From Sulfuricella sp035530375 (lineage in GTDB: Bacteria > Pseudomonadota > Gammaproteobacteria > Burkholderiales > Sulfuricellaceae): a DNA stretch of 20,508 bases. How positions within the stretch are numbered: position 1 is the stretch's first letter; each line of letters starts with the position of its first letter. This document shows, one piece after another, positions 1 through 8,008 of this stretch. The stretch spans positions 1-20,508 of the forward strand of contig DATKUY010000040.1 of the NCBI GenBank assembly GCA_035530375.1, given 5' to 3'. The position numbers and the translations under genes are program-made. The notes beneath the pieces are model-generated. The model was not told the DNA's origin and ran no database searches. It was given only the letters and a program-made list of their open reading frames with translations.

Positions 1-762
1 CCTATGTGTACGTCCCGAAGAAGAATCCATGCTATCATCATGTTTCTCCAATACTGCAAACAGCCTGAATGCCATCAACGAGCCGAGCATGGGAGCAAGT
101 CTGCGCTCAAAGCCGAGCATAGGCTCGACGATCGATTGCGGAATGAGTCTCCAAGGCCGAAACCCGCCGGATAGAGGATAAGCAAACAAGCTCATTCTTT
201 CAAACTGTGCAAGACTGAGGCTCGGAACCAACGCCGCCATCCTCTCCCGATAACGCCCAAATAGCAAAGTGGGGATTGCCTGGTTTGCATCAAACGGCTT
301 CCTGTTTGGATCCCTCTGTCCTTCACGCAGCGGATCCTCTCCCATAATCACCGGCTCGGGATGAAACAAGCGGAAGAACACCCAGCTTACCGGTGTGATA
401 GCAGGCTCCACCAGGATAAGCCTGCCACCGGGCTGAAGTACCCGCTCTGCTTCACGCAAAAAACGGATAGGATATTCGATATGATGCAACACATCCACTG
501 CCACGATGTTATTCAAACTACCATCGCGAAAGGGAAGAAATTGTGCATCGGCTGCAGCATCAAGCCAAGGCTCCGGCACAATATCGGTAGAGATCACATT
601 CGGGATAAAGGCCTTGAGATTCCCCGTCCCGCCGCCAATCTCCAGAGTCAAGCCATGCCTGCACTCGGCGACGATCCGCCGATAATAATCTGAGTATATT
701 GCTCTCAGCACTGGTTTCTTTTCCCAGATCAGCCGGTGCTCCCACAGCGTCGCATCAACCAT
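1..762 (-). CDS. Class I SAM-dependent methyltransferase, 3' end outside window
   Basis: I read this frame on the minus strand from ATG at 762; it stays open to position 1, giving 254 residues without a stop. Near residue 46 it has a glycine-rich SAM-binding motif I (LEIGGGTGN), followed by an acidic motif II region (STDIVPEPW). A Methyltransf_11-like segment DVLHHIEYPIRFLREAERVL then leads into the post-motif strand GGRLILVEP. The start shares one base with the stop of the preceding gene (TGATG), so the two are probably translationally coupled. It is the last visible gene of a run of three that starts with a flippase-like membrane protein. By context it probably methylates a sugar or lipid-linked glycan, but the substrate cannot be told. 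Family call is firm; role is inference. Confidence 0.88.
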   Translation of the reverse strand, partial: MVDATLWEHRLIWEKKPVLRAIYSDYYRRIVAECRHGLTLEIGGGTGNLKAFIPNVISTDIVPEPWLDAAADAQFLPFRDGSLNNIVAVDVLHHIEYPIRFLREAERVLQPGGRLILVEPAITPVSWVFFRLFHPEPVIMGEDPLREGQRDPNRKPFDANQAIPTLLFGRYRERMAALVPSLSLAQFERMSLFAYPLSGGFRPWRLIPQSIVEPMLGFERRLAPMLGSLMAFRLFAVLEKHDDSMDSSSGRTHR

Positions 763-2213
763 CAGAACGCCTTGAGTTTTCTGAATGCAAACACCACCAT
801 GCGCAACAGTAGCAAGCCATGCCGGAATCTGGAAATCTGTGTTTCCCCGTAAGTGCGGCTGGCGTATGCGATGGGCACTTCCGTTACCTTGAGGTTCATT
901 TTCGTTGCGCCGAATATGAGGTCGAAATCGCCAAACGGGTCAAACTCACCAAAATAGTTGCGATTAGCCACAATCTGCTCATAATGCCGCCTGGTGAGTA
1001 CCTTAGTACCACAAAGCGTATCGGTAAAACGCTGATTCAGTAACCACGAGAACAGCCAGGCAAAAACCTGATTGGCCAGCAAATTAAGAAAGCGCATCGC
1101 CTGATCTTCCATCGGGTAAACGAGCCGAGTTCCATTGATAAATTCTCCCTTGCCGGTAACCAGTGCCCGGTAGAATTTCGGCAGCGCTTCTGGCGACACA
1201 GTAAGGTCCGCATCGAGAATCATCAGTATGTCACCACGGGCATTGGCAAAACCCTTGCGCACGGCATCTCCTTTGCCTTTTCCATCCTGCACGAATACTT
1301 TTATGTCCTTGTCAGGGTACTTGGCAATCACCCGGTGAATTTCATCCAGGGTTCCATCCTTACTGTGCCCTTCCACATAAATAATTTCCATGTCATCGCA
1401 AAACTTCGGTAGCCGCTGAACTGCGGCTTCGATATTACCTCGCTCATTACGGCATGGAATTAGAACTGTCGTGGACATAGAGCCCATCACCCTGTTTCGA
1501 ACTGGCCGGGCAACGACGTAATTGCGCAGGCAGGCACGGCGAATGATGGCGATAGGCGCAATGTATCGGTTGATAAGACCTCCCAGCCCGAGCATTTTTT
1601 TCGGCATGAGCTGGCGCCATTCACGTTTGACGACTTCGAAATCCGCCAAACGCAGCAGGTTGCCGATATCTTCTGTTGAAAGCCAGTTTTGCTGGAGGTG
1701 CGGCATCATCAGGCCAAGCTTCTCCGCAACGTTCAAAACCGGCTCCCACATGCGGGAGTAATAGGCGATCACGACCCGCGTCTCGCGCGTACAAAGCCGG
1801 TGCAGGTTCGCGAAAGTTTCCTCGCAGTCGTCGAGGGAGCCTACCGTGTCGGACATAATAATTACGTCGAACGGCCCTTCAAGCGGGGCGATACAGGCGA
1901 TATCCTCAACGTCGCCAACATGAAATTCCAATTCGGGATATTGGGTTCTTGCAATTTCGATCATCCCATTACTGAAATCCACTCCCACGCCTTTGGAGGG
2001 CTTGAGCGCCGCAAGCAGTCGGCCCGTTCCGCAGCCCATATCGAGGACCCGCAACCCTTCGGGAATAAGGAAGCGCATATAGCGAATATCTTCATCATGG
2101 AAGAAAGCGTTGCGCCCTACCCATTTTTCTCTTTCCGGCGCGAGATTCTCCGAAAGCTCGCGAATAGCTCGCTTGCGGGCCGAAGTCGGCAGTGTAGTCG
2201 ATTCGAGATTCAT
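762..2213 (-). CDS. Fusion protein: SAM methyltransferase + family 2 (DPM-like) glycosyltransferase
   Basis: This 483-residue protein joins two enzymes. Residues 1-235 are a class I methyltransferase with motif I VLDMGCGTGR at about 56-65 and motif II GVGVDFS at about 75-81. Residues 248-470 are a GT-A family 2 domain beginning TTVLIPCRNERGN, with the metal-binding DAD at 334-336 and a late NGTRLVYPMED segment, like dolichol/polyprenyl-phosphate sugar transferases. No clear C-terminal membrane pair is seen, only a hydrophobic stretch near 465-477. I chose ATG 2213 because it follows AAGGA and lies one base past the upstream stop (TGACATG). The frame is open to 2447, but that part only shadows the upstream gene. 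An internal Met at residue 246, directly before the GT domain, could be the start of the former separate gene. Confidence 0.85.
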   Translation of the reverse strand: MNLESTTLPTSARKRAIRELSENLAPEREKWVGRNAFFHDEDIRYMRFLIPEGLRVLDMGCGTGRLLAALKPSKGVGVDFSNGMIEIARTQYPELEFHVGDVEDIACIAPLEGPFDVIIMSDTVGSLDDCEETFANLHRLCTRETRVVIAYYSRMWEPVLNVAEKLGLMMPHLQQNWLSTEDIGNLLRLADFEVVKREWRQLMPKKMLGLGGLINRYIAPIAIIRRACLRNYVVARPVRNRVMGSMSTTVLIPCRNERGNIEAAVQRLPKFCDDMEIIYVEGHSKDGTLDEIHRVIAKYPDKDIKVFVQDGKGKGDAVRKGFANARGDILMILDADLTVSPEALPKFYRALVTGKGEFINGTRLVYPMEDQAMRFLNLLANQVFAWLFSWLLNQRFTDTLCGTKVLTRRHYEQIVANRNYFGEFDPFGDFDLIFGATKMNLKVTEVPIAYASRTYGETQISRFRHGLLLLRMVVFAFRKLKAF

Positions 2214-2214
2214 G

Positions 2215-3171
2215 TCATCCTTGGTTGAAAGGGGGTGATCCATCAAAACGCTGGCTTGGTAACTTTGAATGCCTGCGTCCGGCCAACCATAACAGTCCCC
2301 CGGGCAAACTGGCCACCAGCAAAGCGAGGCCGAAAAGCAGCGAAAGCAAAAAGGCATCAGCCGGGGCAACGCCGATGAAGCCAAACGCAACCACCATGGC
2401 ACCTTCTCGCACACCCCATCCAGCAATAGATATCGGAACCATGGCAATCAGCATTACCAGCGGCACCAACAACAGGCAATCGGTCAGGCTCAAAGGAATC
2501 CGGACCGCAAACCCGATGACCGCCACCAATATGGCAGTAACAATATGGCCCAATGCCGAAATGACTATCGTTGTCACTGCTATGCGAAAATTGACGAACA
2601 CCTTCCGCAAATGTGCCCCTAGTCGAACAAGGCCTCGCACTACCCGCCAGTGATTCCATCTTGCCGGCAATCGCTCAAGCATCAACACGAAGCCGAGGCC
2701 CATTACTCCCGCCACGACTAGCACAACAACTGCCCAGGAGGCCTGACCACCACCGGTCAAATTGAATATCCACGGCATACTGAATGCACAAATCATCAAA
2801 AGCGCCGTCAACGCGATCAACCGATCGACAATAACACTGCTAAACGCCTCGCCAAGGTGCATTCCGGTCCGATATATATACCAGACTCTGTATGCGTCTC
2901 CCCCTACTGAAGATGGAAGTGTCTGATTAAAAAAGTAGCCGATCATTACGGCTTGAAAGACTTTTGAGAAGTTCAACGCATACCCAGAGGTCTGAAGCAC
3001 TAATCGCCAGCGCAGTGCATGCAATATCGGCACTGCCGCCAGCACGGCAACGACAAAGAACATGGTCAAAAGATTAGTATCTTGCAATCTGACAAGAATG
3101 ACCTGCAACTTAACATTCCTGCCAATAATCCATACCAAGCCAAAAGTTACCAGTAGTTTGATGAACGCCAC
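2215..3171 (-). CDS. UPF0104 / LPG-synthase-TM-type integral membrane protein (flippase-like)
   Basis: This 318-residue, strongly hydrophobic protein has about eight membrane segments. The family hallmark is the loop QTLPSSVGGDAYRVW at about residues 83-97, followed by VIVDRLIAL; these are typical of the PF03706 membrane domain found in MprF and in YbhN/AglD-like proteins. The protein lacks the MprF aminoacyl-transferase domain, so it is not a lysyl-PG synthase. Members sitting next to DPM-like glycosyltransferases are usually assumed to translocate or bind lipid-linked sugars; that is an inference here. The start is GTG 3171, because a TAA lies two codons upstream in frame; AGGAG is present but about 13 bases away, which is long. 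The gene ends one base before the fusion gene begins. Confidence 0.85.
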   Translation of the reverse strand: MAFIKLLVTFGLVWIIGRNVKLQVILVRLQDTNLLTMFFVVAVLAAVPILHALRWRLVLQTSGYALNFSKVFQAVMIGYFFNQTLPSSVGGDAYRVWYIYRTGMHLGEAFSSVIVDRLIALTALLMICAFSMPWIFNLTGGGQASWAVVVLVVAGVMGLGFVLMLERLPARWNHWRVVRGLVRLGAHLRKVFVNFRIAVTTIVISALGHIVTAILVAVIGFAVRIPLSLTDCLLLVPLVMLIAMVPISIAGWGVREGAMVVAFGFIGVAPADAFLLSLLFGLALLVASLPGGLLWLAGRRHSKLPSQRFDGSPPFNQG

Positions 3172-3298
3172 AATTTAAAGAAGGCTCCTGCCATTTGATC
3201 TGTCATCTCTATACATTGCAATCGGCGAACAATTACAACACCCACACAAAAGGAATTGCTTATTTGGCTCCATGCAGAAATTCAATTCAACAAATTGT

Positions 3299-4270
3299 TC
3301 AATTAGAAACCCTCGATTGCGCATTTAGCATATCTCTATATGCCAATAAAATTCCCTCTCCCAACTTCGTCTTATAGGTCCAGCCCAATGACGCCAACCG
3401 GGAGACATCAAGTAATTTCTGCGGCGCTCCATCCGGTTTCGAAGTATCGAATGTCAACTTACCTGTAAAACCCACCGATTCCGAGACCATGTTTGCCAAT
3501 TCACGGATGGAGATATCTTTGCCGCATCCAATATTTATTAGTGGTGAAACATTAGGCGAAAGAAGTAAATTAAATTTCTCGTCTGGCAGAGTCATTAGAA
3601 ATAGAGTGGCGTCGGCCATGTCGTCGCTATAGAGGAATTCCCTGCGTGGCGTCCCTGTTCCCCACACAACGACTTCATTATCTCCACGCATCTTGGCTTC
3701 ATCCGTTTTACGTATCAGCGCCGGTAGCACGTGAGAATTATTGAGATCATAATTGTCTCCTGGGCCATAAAGATTAGTGGGCATAACAGCAAAATACTGT
3801 GTGCCATACTGACGATTATAGGCCCAGCACATCTCAATGCCCGCGATTTTGGCTACGGCATAGGACCGGTTAGTTGGTTCCAATAAACCAGTTAGGAGAT
3901 ATTCCTCCTTGATCGGCTGAGGACAATCACGCGGGTAGATACAACTTGAGCCCAAGAACAACAACCTCTTGACGCCTGTGCGCCACGACTCATGGATAAT
4001 ATTTGTCTGAATCGCTAAATTTTCGTGGATGAATTCAGCAGGAAAGGTGTTGTTTGCAAGAATGCCGCCAACCTTGGCGGCAGCAAGGAAAACGTATTCG
4101 GGTTTCTCTTGTTCGAAAAACGTACGTACTGCCTGCTGATCTGTGAGGTCAAGTTCGGCATGCGTGCGAGTGAGGATGTTAGCGTAGCCATCTGCACGCA
4201 AACGGCGAATTAAAGCAGAGCCCACCAAACCACGGTGGCCAGCAACATAAATCCTATTTTTAGCCTGCAT
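3299..4270 (-). CDS. fcl: GDP-L-fucose synthase (GDP-4-keto-6-deoxymannose 3,5-epimerase/4-reductase)
   Basis: This 323-residue cytosolic SDR enzyme turns GDP-4-keto-6-deoxy-D-mannose into GDP-L-fucose with NADPH. The Rossmann motif GHRGLVGSA (11-19) is present. The catalytic set is intact: Ser108 in LGSSCIYP, Cys110, Tyr137 and Lys141 in the YAVAK motif, and His180. These are the residues known from E. coli WcaG shifted by one. PTNLYGPGDN and RREFLYSDDMA are also family hallmarks. Length is normal. It starts two bases after the gmd stop, the classic gmd-fcl pair. After it come 127 AT-rich bases (3172-3298) without a clear terminator or gene. Confidence 0.96.
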   Translation of the reverse strand: MQAKNRIYVAGHRGLVGSALIRRLRADGYANILTRTHAELDLTDQQAVRTFFEQEKPEYVFLAAAKVGGILANNTFPAEFIHENLAIQTNIIHESWRTGVKRLLFLGSSCIYPRDCPQPIKEEYLLTGLLEPTNRSYAVAKIAGIEMCWAYNRQYGTQYFAVMPTNLYGPGDNYDLNNSHVLPALIRKTDEAKMRGDNEVVVWGTGTPRREFLYSDDMADATLFLMTLPDEKFNLLLSPNVSPLINIGCGKDISIRELANMVSESVGFTGKLTFDTSKPDGAPQKLLDVSRLASLGWTYKTKLGEGILLAYRDMLNAQSRVSN

Positions 4271-4272
4271 GT

Positions 4273-5355
4273 TTATTCATGATAGTTGAAGGCAGAATAG
4301 CCGTGATTTTTAACCAGCTCATCTCGCTCTGCAGCTTTCAGATCTTCGCACACCATCTCGGCCACAAGCTCGCCAAAAGTTACTCTAGGGGTCCATCCCA
4401 ACTTCGTCTTGGCTTTGCTCGGGTCGCCCAGCAGGGTTTCGACTTCAGTAGGCCGGAAGTAACGTGGGTCTACTGCCACCATACATTTTCCCGATTCAGC
4501 ATAGCCCTTTTCATCCTGGCCGCCGCCTTCCCAACGGATTTTCATGCCAAGTTCATTGGCCGCCGCATTGACGAAATCGCGCACACTATATTGGACACCG
4601 GTAGCTATCACGAAATCTTCAGGGGCTTCCTGTTGCAGCATTAGCCACTGCATTTCGACAAAATCCTTGGCATGCCCCCAGTCGCGCTTGGCCTCAAGAT
4701 TGCCCAAATAAAGACGATCTTGCAGGCCCAGTTTGATCCGTGCCAAAGCGCGAGTAATCTTGCGAGTTACAAAGGTTTCGCCTCGAATGGGAGATTCATG
4801 GTTAAACAGAATCCCGTTGCAAGCATACATACCGTAGGCTTCACGGTAGTTGACCGTGATCCAGTAGGCATAAAGCTTGGCAACCGCATAAGGGGAACGG
4901 GGATAAAATGGGGTTGTTTCCTTTTGCGGGGTTTCCTGTACCAAACCATAAAGCTCTGATGTCGAGGCCTGATAATAGCGAGTCTTTTTTTCCAGGCCAA
5001 GAATGCGGATCGCCTCCAATACACGCAACGCGCCCAGAGCATCGGAATTAGCCGTGTATTCCGGTTCTTCGAACGAGACCGCAACATGGCTCTGCGCAGC
5101 CAGATTGTAGATCTCGTCTGGCTGTACTTGCTGGATGATGCGGATCAGGCTGCTGGAATCGGTCATGTCGCCATGATGCAACACGAAGTGGCGATTCTTT
5201 TCGTGCGGGTCTTGGTATAGGTGGTCGATCCGGTCCGTATTGAACAGGGAGGTACGACGCTTGATGCCGTGCACTTCATAGCCTTTATTCAGCAAAAATT
5301 CGGCCAGATAGGCGCCATCCTGGCCGGTAATGCCGGTAATCAATGCTTTTTTCAT
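4273..5355 (-). CDS. gmd: GDP-mannose 4,6-dehydratase
   Basis: This 360-residue NAD(P)-dependent dehydratase makes GDP-4-keto-6-deoxy-D-mannose, the precursor of GDP-L-fucose. The N-terminal GITGQDGAYL (8-17) is the nucleotide-binding motif. STSELYG supplies Thr132 and Glu134, and the YAVAK motif supplies Tyr156 and Lys160, matching the known catalytic residues with an offset of one. FNHESPIRGETFVTRKIT and the C-terminal RPTEVETLLGDPSKAK are strongly conserved in Gmd. It lies between manC, 45 bases upstream, and fcl, 2 bases downstream, so substrate supply and the next step are encoded together. The ribosome-binding site is weak. Confidence 0.97.
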   Translation of the reverse strand: MKKALITGITGQDGAYLAEFLLNKGYEVHGIKRRTSLFNTDRIDHLYQDPHEKNRHFVLHHGDMTDSSSLIRIIQQVQPDEIYNLAAQSHVAVSFEEPEYTANSDALGALRVLEAIRILGLEKKTRYYQASTSELYGLVQETPQKETTPFYPRSPYAVAKLYAYWITVNYREAYGMYACNGILFNHESPIRGETFVTRKITRALARIKLGLQDRLYLGNLEAKRDWGHAKDFVEMQWLMLQQEAPEDFVIATGVQYSVRDFVNAAANELGMKIRWEGGGQDEKGYAESGKCMVAVDPRYFRPTEVETLLGDPSKAKTKLGWTPRVTFGELVAEMVCEDLKAAERDELVKNHGYSAFNYHE

Positions 5356-5400
5356 TTATACATCTAACCCTAGAGAATTGCCGCAAGATCTATTGTATTG

Positions 5401-6819
5401 TTAAACACGCCCATATACATCGTCAAAGCGCACAATATCGTCTTCCCCTAAATATTCACCACTTTGCACTTCAATCATAACGAGATCGGTCAACCCCGGA
5501 TTTTCCAAGCGATGCCGGTGCCCGGCAGGAATATAGGTAGATTCGTTTGTCCTGACAAGCAATTCCCTGTCATCGTTGACAATGCTGGCCGTGCCGCTCA
5601 CCACCACCCAGTGCTCGCTCCGATGGTAATGCATTTGCAAGGAGAGCGAAGCGCCGGGTTTGACAACAATGCGCTTGATCTTGAAGTTCTTGCCCTCTTC
5701 CAACACGGTGTAGGTTCCCCAAGGGCGCGCTACCGTACGGTGCAACTTGTGGCTGTCGTGGTTCATCAGCTTGAGCTGTTGCACCACTTTCTTGACGTCC
5801 TGGGCTCGCTCCCGGTCGGCCACGAGCAGAGCATCCGGAGTGTCGATAATCAGCAAGTTATCGAGGCCGATTACGGCCACCATGCGCCCCTCGTTTTGGA
5901 TAAAGCTGTTGCCCACATCGACCAGCACCGCCTCGCCGATCACTCGGTTGCCCGCTTCGTCTGGCACAGCGAGATCACTGATGGCGTTCCATGAACCGAT
6001 GTCGCTCCAGCCAAAGCTGCCGGGCACTACCATGACTACATCCGATTTTTCCATTATCGCGTAATCAATGGAGTTTTCCGGGATGGTGGCAAAGGTTTCC
6101 GGATCGATTTCCATCATCGGGGAATTACCCTGCATTTTACTGCGGGTTGCCTCCCAGCAAGCCAGCGCATGTTGGTGAATAGTAGGGGCGTGAAGCTTGA
6201 TCTGCGCCAGCACGACCCCGGCCTTGAAGCAGAACATCCCGGAATTCCACAAATAACGGCCGGAATCAACATATTCCAGAGCAGTTTCATAGGAAGGCTT
6301 TTCCACGAAGCGCTTGACGGCATGACCATCCGCCTCAATGTAGCCAAATCCGGTTTCCGGTGTGTCTGGGACGATACCGAAGGTCACCAGATTGCCCTGT
6401 TCCGCCAAGCCGGAGGCCTGTTTTACGGCAGCGGCAAAAGCCGCCTGATCATCGATCAGGTGATCCGCCGGCAACACCAGCATCAACGCGTCACTGCCAT
6501 GGGCCTCGGCGACGCTCATTGCTCCCAATGCAATCGCCGCAGCCGTATTGCGCCCAACAGGTTCGAGCAGGAAAGTGTCCGATACACCCGAAAAAACCTT
6601 CTTGGCAACCTGATACTCATCTCTGCTTTTGAAGTAATACTCGCGGTTGGTGATCGTCAGCACTTCATTCACGCCGTCAAGCGCCGCAGCACGCGCAAAA
6701 GTCTTCTGCAACAGGCTCTGCCCGTCAGGAAGCTTCATGAAAGGCTTGGGGTGGGATTCGCGGGAAATCGGCCACAATCGGGTACCGGCTCCGCCGGAGA
6801 GAATTACGGGTATCAACAT
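5401..6819 (-). CDS. manC: Mannose-1-phosphate guanylyltransferase / mannose-6-phosphate isomerase
   Basis: This 472-residue bifunctional enzyme produces GDP-mannose. The pyrophosphorylase half opens with LSGGAGTRLWPISRESHPKP (8-27) and contains LPADH near 116-120 and the sugar-binding FVEKP at 171-175. The isomerase half (about 370-472) is a cupin with QMHYHRSEHW at 395-404 and a C-terminal GEYLGEDDIVRFDD. Length is typical of the ManC/CpsB/AlgA type II PMI family. It feeds gmd and fcl directly downstream. Its own promoter appears to lie immediately in front (see 6828..6856), with no Shine-Dalgarno sequence before the ATG. Confidence 0.97.
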   Translation of the reverse strand: MLIPVILSGGAGTRLWPISRESHPKPFMKLPDGQSLLQKTFARAAALDGVNEVLTITNREYYFKSRDEYQVAKKVFSGVSDTFLLEPVGRNTAAAIALGAMSVAEAHGSDALMLVLPADHLIDDQAAFAAAVKQASGLAEQGNLVTFGIVPDTPETGFGYIEADGHAVKRFVEKPSYETALEYVDSGRYLWNSGMFCFKAGVVLAQIKLHAPTIHQHALACWEATRSKMQGNSPMMEIDPETFATIPENSIDYAIMEKSDVVMVVPGSFGWSDIGSWNAISDLAVPDEAGNRVIGEAVLVDVGNSFIQNEGRMVAVIGLDNLLIIDTPDALLVADRERAQDVKKVVQQLKLMNHDSHKLHRTVARPWGTYTVLEEGKNFKIKRIVVKPGASLSLQMHYHRSEHWVVVSGTASIVNDDRELLVRTNESTYIPAGHRHRLENPGLTDLVMIEVQSGEYLGEDDIVRFDDVYGRV

Positions 6820-6827
6820 TATTTGCT

Positions 6828-6856
6828 ATTGTAGCTTGGGGAGCGCTTCAATCCAA
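6828..6856 (-). promoter_or_regulatory. Sigma-70-type promoter for manC-gmd-fcl, predicted leaderless
   Basis: On the minus strand TTGGAT (6856-6851) and TACAAT (6833-6828) are separated by exactly 17 bases. TACAAT matches the -10 consensus in five of six positions. Only eight bases (AGCAAATA) separate the -10 box from the manC ATG, so a transcript started at the usual distance would have a leader of 0-3 bases. This explains the missing Shine-Dalgarno sequence. It is a consensus match only. Confidence 0.5.
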
Positions 6857-6858
6857 AA

Positions 6859-7010
6859 TCAATATCTTATGTTGTATTCGTCCATGCGTTGCAGCATTAA
6901 AAATTCCAACAGGGTGGCGCCCAAGGCGAAGCAAAACACTTGGCTCAATTTATCGGAATGAGGAATTTAATAGCCTTGGCGCAGGCAGAGGATATTCTGG
7001 CGTAGCCATT
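6859..7010 (-). pseudogene. Degenerate second copy of the rmlD 3' end
   Basis: The bases just downstream of rmlD repeat its C-terminal coding part in decayed form. Minus-strand 7000-6974 reads PEYPLPAPR, matching SEYPLPAPR at residues 262-270 of the intact RmlD. After a loss of about 5 bases that shifts the frame, 6957-6934 reads SDKLSQVF, matching SDKLNRTF. The shifted frame then runs to a TGA at 6861-6859. Nucleotide similarity is also visible in the block 6973-7005 versus 7198-7230. It is not a functional gene. I see no other gene between 7011 and 7099, although the minus frame ending at about 7019 is open and ends NAAYKAAVKQ. Confidence 0.65.
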
Positions 7011-7099
7011 GAATTCATTACTGCTTCACGGCTGCTTTATAGGCTGCATTACGTTCGCGCTTCCCAACGCTACCAACGATGGCGACGGCTCCATTTCCG

Positions 7100-8008
7100 T
7101 CATGCCTCCATGCAAAGCGTTAAAGAAGCATCCCAGGATGGAAGTGCCACACCAAATGTCCGGTTGAGCTTGTCGGAAGACAAGACAGAGTAGGAGGGTC
7201 TTGGCGCGGGCAGCGGATATTCGGACGTGACGATGGGAATTAACTTCGGCATAGGGTGATGAGTTATGAGTGATGAGTGAGCGCCCTGAAGCGGCATTGA
7301 TTCAAGGATGGCGTTAGCAAACCCGTACCAGGAAGTCCGGCCGGTTGCTGTCAAGTTGTAGAGACCAACGTATTGGGTGAGGAGTGAGGGGTGAGGAGTG
7401 AGGGGTAAAATACTTTTCGCAAGAATTTGCGCCGTAGCTTCGGCGATCATGCGGCCCCATGTCGGCGCACCGATCTGGTCGTCCACGATCCGCAATTCGT
7501 CACGCTCTTTCGCCAGCCGCAGGATGGTCAGCAGGAAATTCCTGCCGCGCAGGCCATATACCCAGCTGGTGCGGAAGATCTGATGAGGGATGCCCGCAGC
7601 CAGTATCGCCTTCTCGCCGGCAAGCTTGGTTTTGCCATAAACACTGAGCGGGTTGGGAATGTCATCCTCGGTATAGGGCGAGGTTTTGGTGCCGTCGAAC
7701 ACATAATCGGTGGAATAGTGAACCATGGAGGCGCCGAGCCGTTTGGCCTCTACCGCCATGATGCCTGGCGCAATGCCGTTGATCGCCATAGCCAGGTCGG
7801 GCTCACTCTCTGCCTTGTCGACGGCGGTATAGGCGGCGGCGTTGACGATCAAATCCGGCCGGATTGTTCGGATGGCGTTTCGAATCGAATCGGGGTTGGC
7901 CAGATCCATCCCCTGGCGGTCGACAGCGACAACATCACCCAGCGTGGACAAAGTTCTCTGCAGTTCCCACCCGACTTGGCCATTCTTGCCGGTTAGAAGG
8001 ATTTTCAC
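7100..8008 (-). CDS. rmlD: dTDP-4-dehydrorhamnose reductase
   Basis: This 302-residue SDR enzyme carries out the last step to dTDP-L-rhamnose. GKNGQVGWEL (7-16) is the nucleotide-binding motif. The catalytic triad area is STDYVFDG (99-106) with Tyr124 and Lys128 in VYGKTK. RTSWVYGLRGRNF and the C-terminal EYPLPAPRPSYSVL are RmlD signatures. I chose the GTG at 8008 because the family starts at MKILLTG and because GTGA overlaps the stop of the HEPN fragment; an ATG at 8041 would add 11 unlike residues. Two stretches are foreign to the family: PLTPHPSLLTQ (about 202-212) and HSSLITHHPM (about 244-253). Both are encoded by TCACTCATCACCC-like repeats read in frame and fall in variable loops. Catalytic parts are intact, so I expect activity. 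Confidence 0.93.
   Translation of the reverse strand: MKILLTGKNGQVGWELQRTLSTLGDVVAVDRQGMDLANPDSIRNAIRTIRPDLIVNAAAYTAVDKAESEPDLAMAINGIAPGIMAVEAKRLGASMVHYSTDYVFDGTKTSPYTEDDIPNPLSVYGKTKLAGEKAILAAGIPHQIFRTSWVYGLRGRNFLLTILRLAKERDELRIVDDQIGAPTWGRMIAEATAQILAKSILPLTPHPSLLTQYVGLYNLTATGRTSWYGFANAILESMPLQGAHSSLITHHPMPKLIPIVTSEYPLPAPRPSYSVLSSDKLNRTFGVALPSWDASLTLCMEA
7253..7281 (+). repeat. GGGTGATGAG/TTATGAGTGATGAG repeat tract inside rmlD
   Basis: This 29-base tract is built from GTGATGAG and TTATGAG units and belongs to the same loose family as those around the four-helix-bundle gene. It lies wholly inside rmlD and is translated on the minus strand as HSSLITHHP without breaking the frame. Confidence 0.6.
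7375..7405 (+). repeat. Tandem 14-bp repeat inside rmlD
   Basis: GGTGAGGAGTGAGG occurs twice in direct tandem (7376-7389 and 7390-7403) and is followed by GG. It is read on the minus strand as LTPHPSLLT within RmlD. The orientation is the same as that of the tract at 7253..7281. Confidence 0.7.

Noticed and set aside
2214..2447. Upstream extension of the methyltransferase-glycosyltransferase fusion
   Set aside because: It is a shadow of the 3' end of the flippase-like gene; the ATG at 2213 has a ribosome-binding site and normal gene spacing.
7375..7405. Possible CRISPR or minisatellite array
   Set aside because: Only two 14-bp units, no spacers and no cas genes; it belongs to the dispersed repeat family.
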